A program made the position numbers and the translations under genes. 64,000 bases of DNA from Eutreptiella sp. 'Long Island Sound 2002' (Eukaryota; Euglenozoa; Euglenophyceae; Eutreptiales; Eutreptiaceae), in the NCBI GenBank assembly GCA_964036045.1, contig OZ038382.1, positions 140,814,961 to 140,878,960 on the forward strand, in the 5' to 3' direction. Under the pieces are notes generated by a model. That model did not search any database. It had not been told where the DNA came from and saw nothing but the letters and a program-made list of their open reading frames with translations. Positions 61,815 through 64,000 of the stretch are shown piece after piece; the stretch's first letter is position 1; every line of letters starts with the position of its first letter.

Positions 61815-63209
61815 CTGCCTGTTCCTCCTCTGCCTTCCCTGGGCTGGCGCACGCACTGTGGCCGGTGTGTGGTGCGGTTGGTCCCTCGCAACTCCTGGCG
61901 GAGGTTCCTGTGTGCTACTCCCCGCCACTCCTGGCTGGGTATTGCTGCCGGTGGTGGTGGCCGTTCCTCGCCACTCCTGGCCCTTGCCCTCGCAGCCTCT
62001 CGGCATGCACAACTCCATCTTTCGCTGCACTGACTTCCGTCGGCATTGTCTGTCTCCTGTCCTCACGTGTTGGCAATGTATGTACAACACCGTTGGCGGC
62101 AACGCCCCCCTGGTCGGTGCCTCCCCTGCTTCTTCTGGGAGCCCTGAGGCATCTGGCGTGTGCGGTGTCGTGTGTCCCTTCGCCTAGCCCTCCTGGCCCC
62201 GTAGCCCCGGGTTTGGTGGTCCCTTATGTCGCGTAGTGCCGCCCTTGTGCTCGTGCAGGTGTACTGTATGGTTCTGGCTCGGTCGTGATGACGTCCTTGG
62301 GGCCTTCGTTTGGTCGGTCCTGTTCTGGTCCGCGGCCCTCTGGGGGCCTGCGGTCCCCATATCCCTTGTTTAACTGGCCCTCTGTACTGTGCCCCAGTGG
62401 ATGACATTCCTGAAGGATACTTGTGCGGACGGCCGTCCGATGTACCTTTCCTTAGCACCGCCGGCGGCAGCCGGCGGGTTTATGGGTGCTTGGCTTTTCG
62501 GGCTCCCGTCACCTGCCTCAGGGGTGCTCTGTCCGGCCTCACCCGGATAGGGGGGCCCCGCGGCCGGGTTTTTGGGTTGTGCACGCCTTGCGGTGCAATG
62601 CGCTAGTCCGCCGCGGTGTTGTTCCGTTTGTACCTGCTTGGTGGGCCGCACGTCCTCGCGCCTGGGAGTACTTCGGGGTGGCGGGCTGCGCCTCGCCGTG
62701 GCATTGATACTCCGGCCTCGCATGGGGGTGCCCCAGCCGAAGGGCTCTGTGACCGGGACAGCGCTGTGGACGGCGGGTCCCCCTGAATCCTTCTGTTCTT
62801 GGTTACGGTGCAGCGGGCAGGCAGGTCCAGGGTGCACGGCGTGGTGTGTGCAGTGCTGCATAGCTTTCTTGACGTTCCCGGCTTGCAGGTCGTCCGATCA
62901 GCTCACTGGCGTGGTGCGCTGGACGCGTCGTGGGCCCCTCGGGACCGCTCGGCATACATCATGGGGGTTAGGCGGGAGGTGGCATCTCACGGGTACGCAC
63001 CATGGTAGAATTTCAGAGGCGCTGGCGTATAGTGGCAGAGGTCGTGTTGCCGTGGCCTCAATGGTGCCCCTCCGGTGTTCTGTTGTGGTGGGCGGGGGGG
63101 TTTGCAGTCATGTTCGTTGGTCCCTGTGGTCGCATGGCGGTCGGCGAGGTACGGCCGCGGTCTCGGTGATCCGCGCCTCCCGGGGGTCTGGGCCGTGGCC
63201 TGTCGCCTG

Positions 63210-63563
63210 TTAGGGCATCGGGAGAGTCAGGGCGTCGGCGTTAACCGGATGTCTGGTGAGGGCGGTGCGGGGAACGTCCAAGATGTCGCTCACGAGGGCT
63301 GTGTGTGCTGCTCGTGCTTCGTCCTCTGTGTGGATGGCGGGTGACCCCTGCCCCGCCGCCAACATCGGAATCTGCTGGATCGCGAAGACGGGGCACGAGT
63401 TGTCCGAGGTGGGCCGCCCGGGCGTCCGTTCATGGGGTGGGATGGCCTCCGTCTTTTGCCAGCAATCCAGGTGGAACCTCCATGCCGCTGAGCAATCCTT
63501 CGTATGCGGCCACCTCTGTTGGGCCCACCGCCACAGGCAGTAGAGACGTGTCCTGGGTGGCAT
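63210..63563 (-). CDS. Uncharacterised frame in LINE-5
   Basis: 117 codons: Trp-Arg-Trp-Ala-Gln-Gln-Arg-Trp-Pro-His-Thr-Lys near the start, then Trp-Arg-Phe-His-Leu-Asp-Cys-Trp-Gln-Lys, Cys-Pro-Val-Phe-Ala-Ile-Gln-Gln, Glu-Asp-Glu-Ala-Arg-Ala-Ala-His-Thr-Ala-Leu-Val. The aromatic content is unlike the low-complexity ORFs of this family and could come from an ORF2 segment. An overlapping frame, 63,290-63,664, is less plausible. No domain identified. Confidence 0.3.
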   Translation of the reverse strand: MPPRTRLYCLWRWAQQRWPHTKDCSAAWRFHLDCWQKTEAIPPHERTPGRPTSDNSCPVFAIQQIPMLAAGQGSPAIHTEDEARAAHTALVSDILDVPRTALTRHPVNADALTLPMP

Positions 63564-64000
63564 GTGCCAGCTGCGCCAGACAGGATGGCCGTCAGGCGGT
63601 CTGGAGGTTGGCCGGGGGGCAGGGGAGTCGAGCCATCAGGCAGGCCCACGTCCCTGGGGAGCATGGAGTGAGCAGCCCCAAGGTCCGAGTCATGGTCCTC
63701 CAGTCATGGCATGATCCTCACCTGGTAGTAGTGGCCGCTTTCCAGAACCACCATGGCGACTGAGCCGGGGGCGTCCAGTGGCGCAGGCTCCGCGGGTGCC
63801 GCTGGCCCTGCTGTTTGCGCGTAGCGCTCCGTCATCGGTTTTGCCCCCTCTCCCTGGCCATCCTGCTTTCCCAGTACGCAAGGTCTCTGTGTGCTAACAT
63901 GCTGAGGGCATCGGCGTTCAGGTGCGGTGCAGCTCGTGTCCGCCCTCCGGGGCTGGGTGCTGGTCGGGGCGCCGTTGCTGTGGCGATGAGCGTGTGTGCC

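Larger units (their letters stand above)
60743..64000 (-). mobile_element. LINE-5: further copy of the LINE-3 type, runs off the window
   Basis: The 3' region 60,743-61,230 matches LINE-3 14,644-15,130. It continues into T/G-rich DNA with two single cores of the LINE-3 minisatellite at about 61,920 and 61,965. From about 62,150 the sequence is new in the window. Minus-strand frames 62,370-62,861 and 63,210-63,563 have moderately balanced composition; the latter ends in Asp-Ile-Leu-Asp-Val-Pro-Arg-Thr-Ala-Leu-Thr. The 5' end is beyond the window. Confidence 0.55.

Overview
The window is eukaryotic nuclear DNA made almost entirely of nested retrotransposons; I found no host gene I would defend. 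Evidence for a eukaryote: Ty3/gypsy-type Gag, protease, reverse transcriptase (RT), RNase H and integrase, a chromodomain, a tRNA-iMet-like primer binding site, LINE-type insertions with 14-16 bp target-site duplications, and kilobases of minisatellite. From memory only, the polyproteins of the two best LTR elements (here AB and C) look like retroelement polyproteins common in dinoflagellate (Symbiodiniaceae) gene catalogues; this host assignment is tentative.

Layout, outside in. (1) Element D, minus strand, about 8,306 down to the left edge: a decayed Gag (coiled coils, capsid-like part, zinc knuckles, start of protease), interrupted at about 1,288-5,927 by foreign DNA that carries a 340-347 bp satellite. 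(2) Element AB, minus strand, between matching 320-326 bp LTRs at 53,963-54,288 (5') and 8,382-8,707 (3'): Gag, protease, dUTPase, RT, RNase H, integrase remnant, chromodomain. It is about 11.9 kb once the insertion is removed. (3) Element C, plus strand, 14,611-48,620, is inserted inside AB's dUTPase gene. It has a 5' LTR, PBS, Gag, protease, RT, RNase H, integrase, an unexplained 2.2 kb with one ORF, and a 3' LTR; it is about 11.2 kb without its own insertions. (4) Inside C, a 3.9 kb LINE-like element (LINE-3, 14,644-18,560) splits the 5' LTR with a 14 bp duplication. An 18.8 kb insertion (25,200-44,032) splits pol just before integrase with a 16 bp duplication. That insertion is two related LINE-like copies, LINE-A and LINE-B, joined head to tail on the minus strand. 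(5) To the right, 54,289-59,730 has degenerate repeats and no recognisable gene. From about 59,731 to the end come two more copies of the GC-rich LINE-like family (3' tails made of CCTA repeats on the minus strand).

Every retroelement reading frame is damaged: nonsense codons in both protease-linked frames, a missing second Asp in the AB reverse transcriptase motif, frameshifts in C, and LINE copies without RT. Nothing here looks able to move by itself. The LTR pairs of AB and C both differ at roughly one base in ten by eye. The main points of interest are the dUTPase domain in the order Gag-protease-dUTPase-RT, its exact splitting by a 34 kb nest, the head-to-tail LINE pair inside one target-site duplication, and several uncharacterised reading frames in LINE-B and downstream of pol in C.
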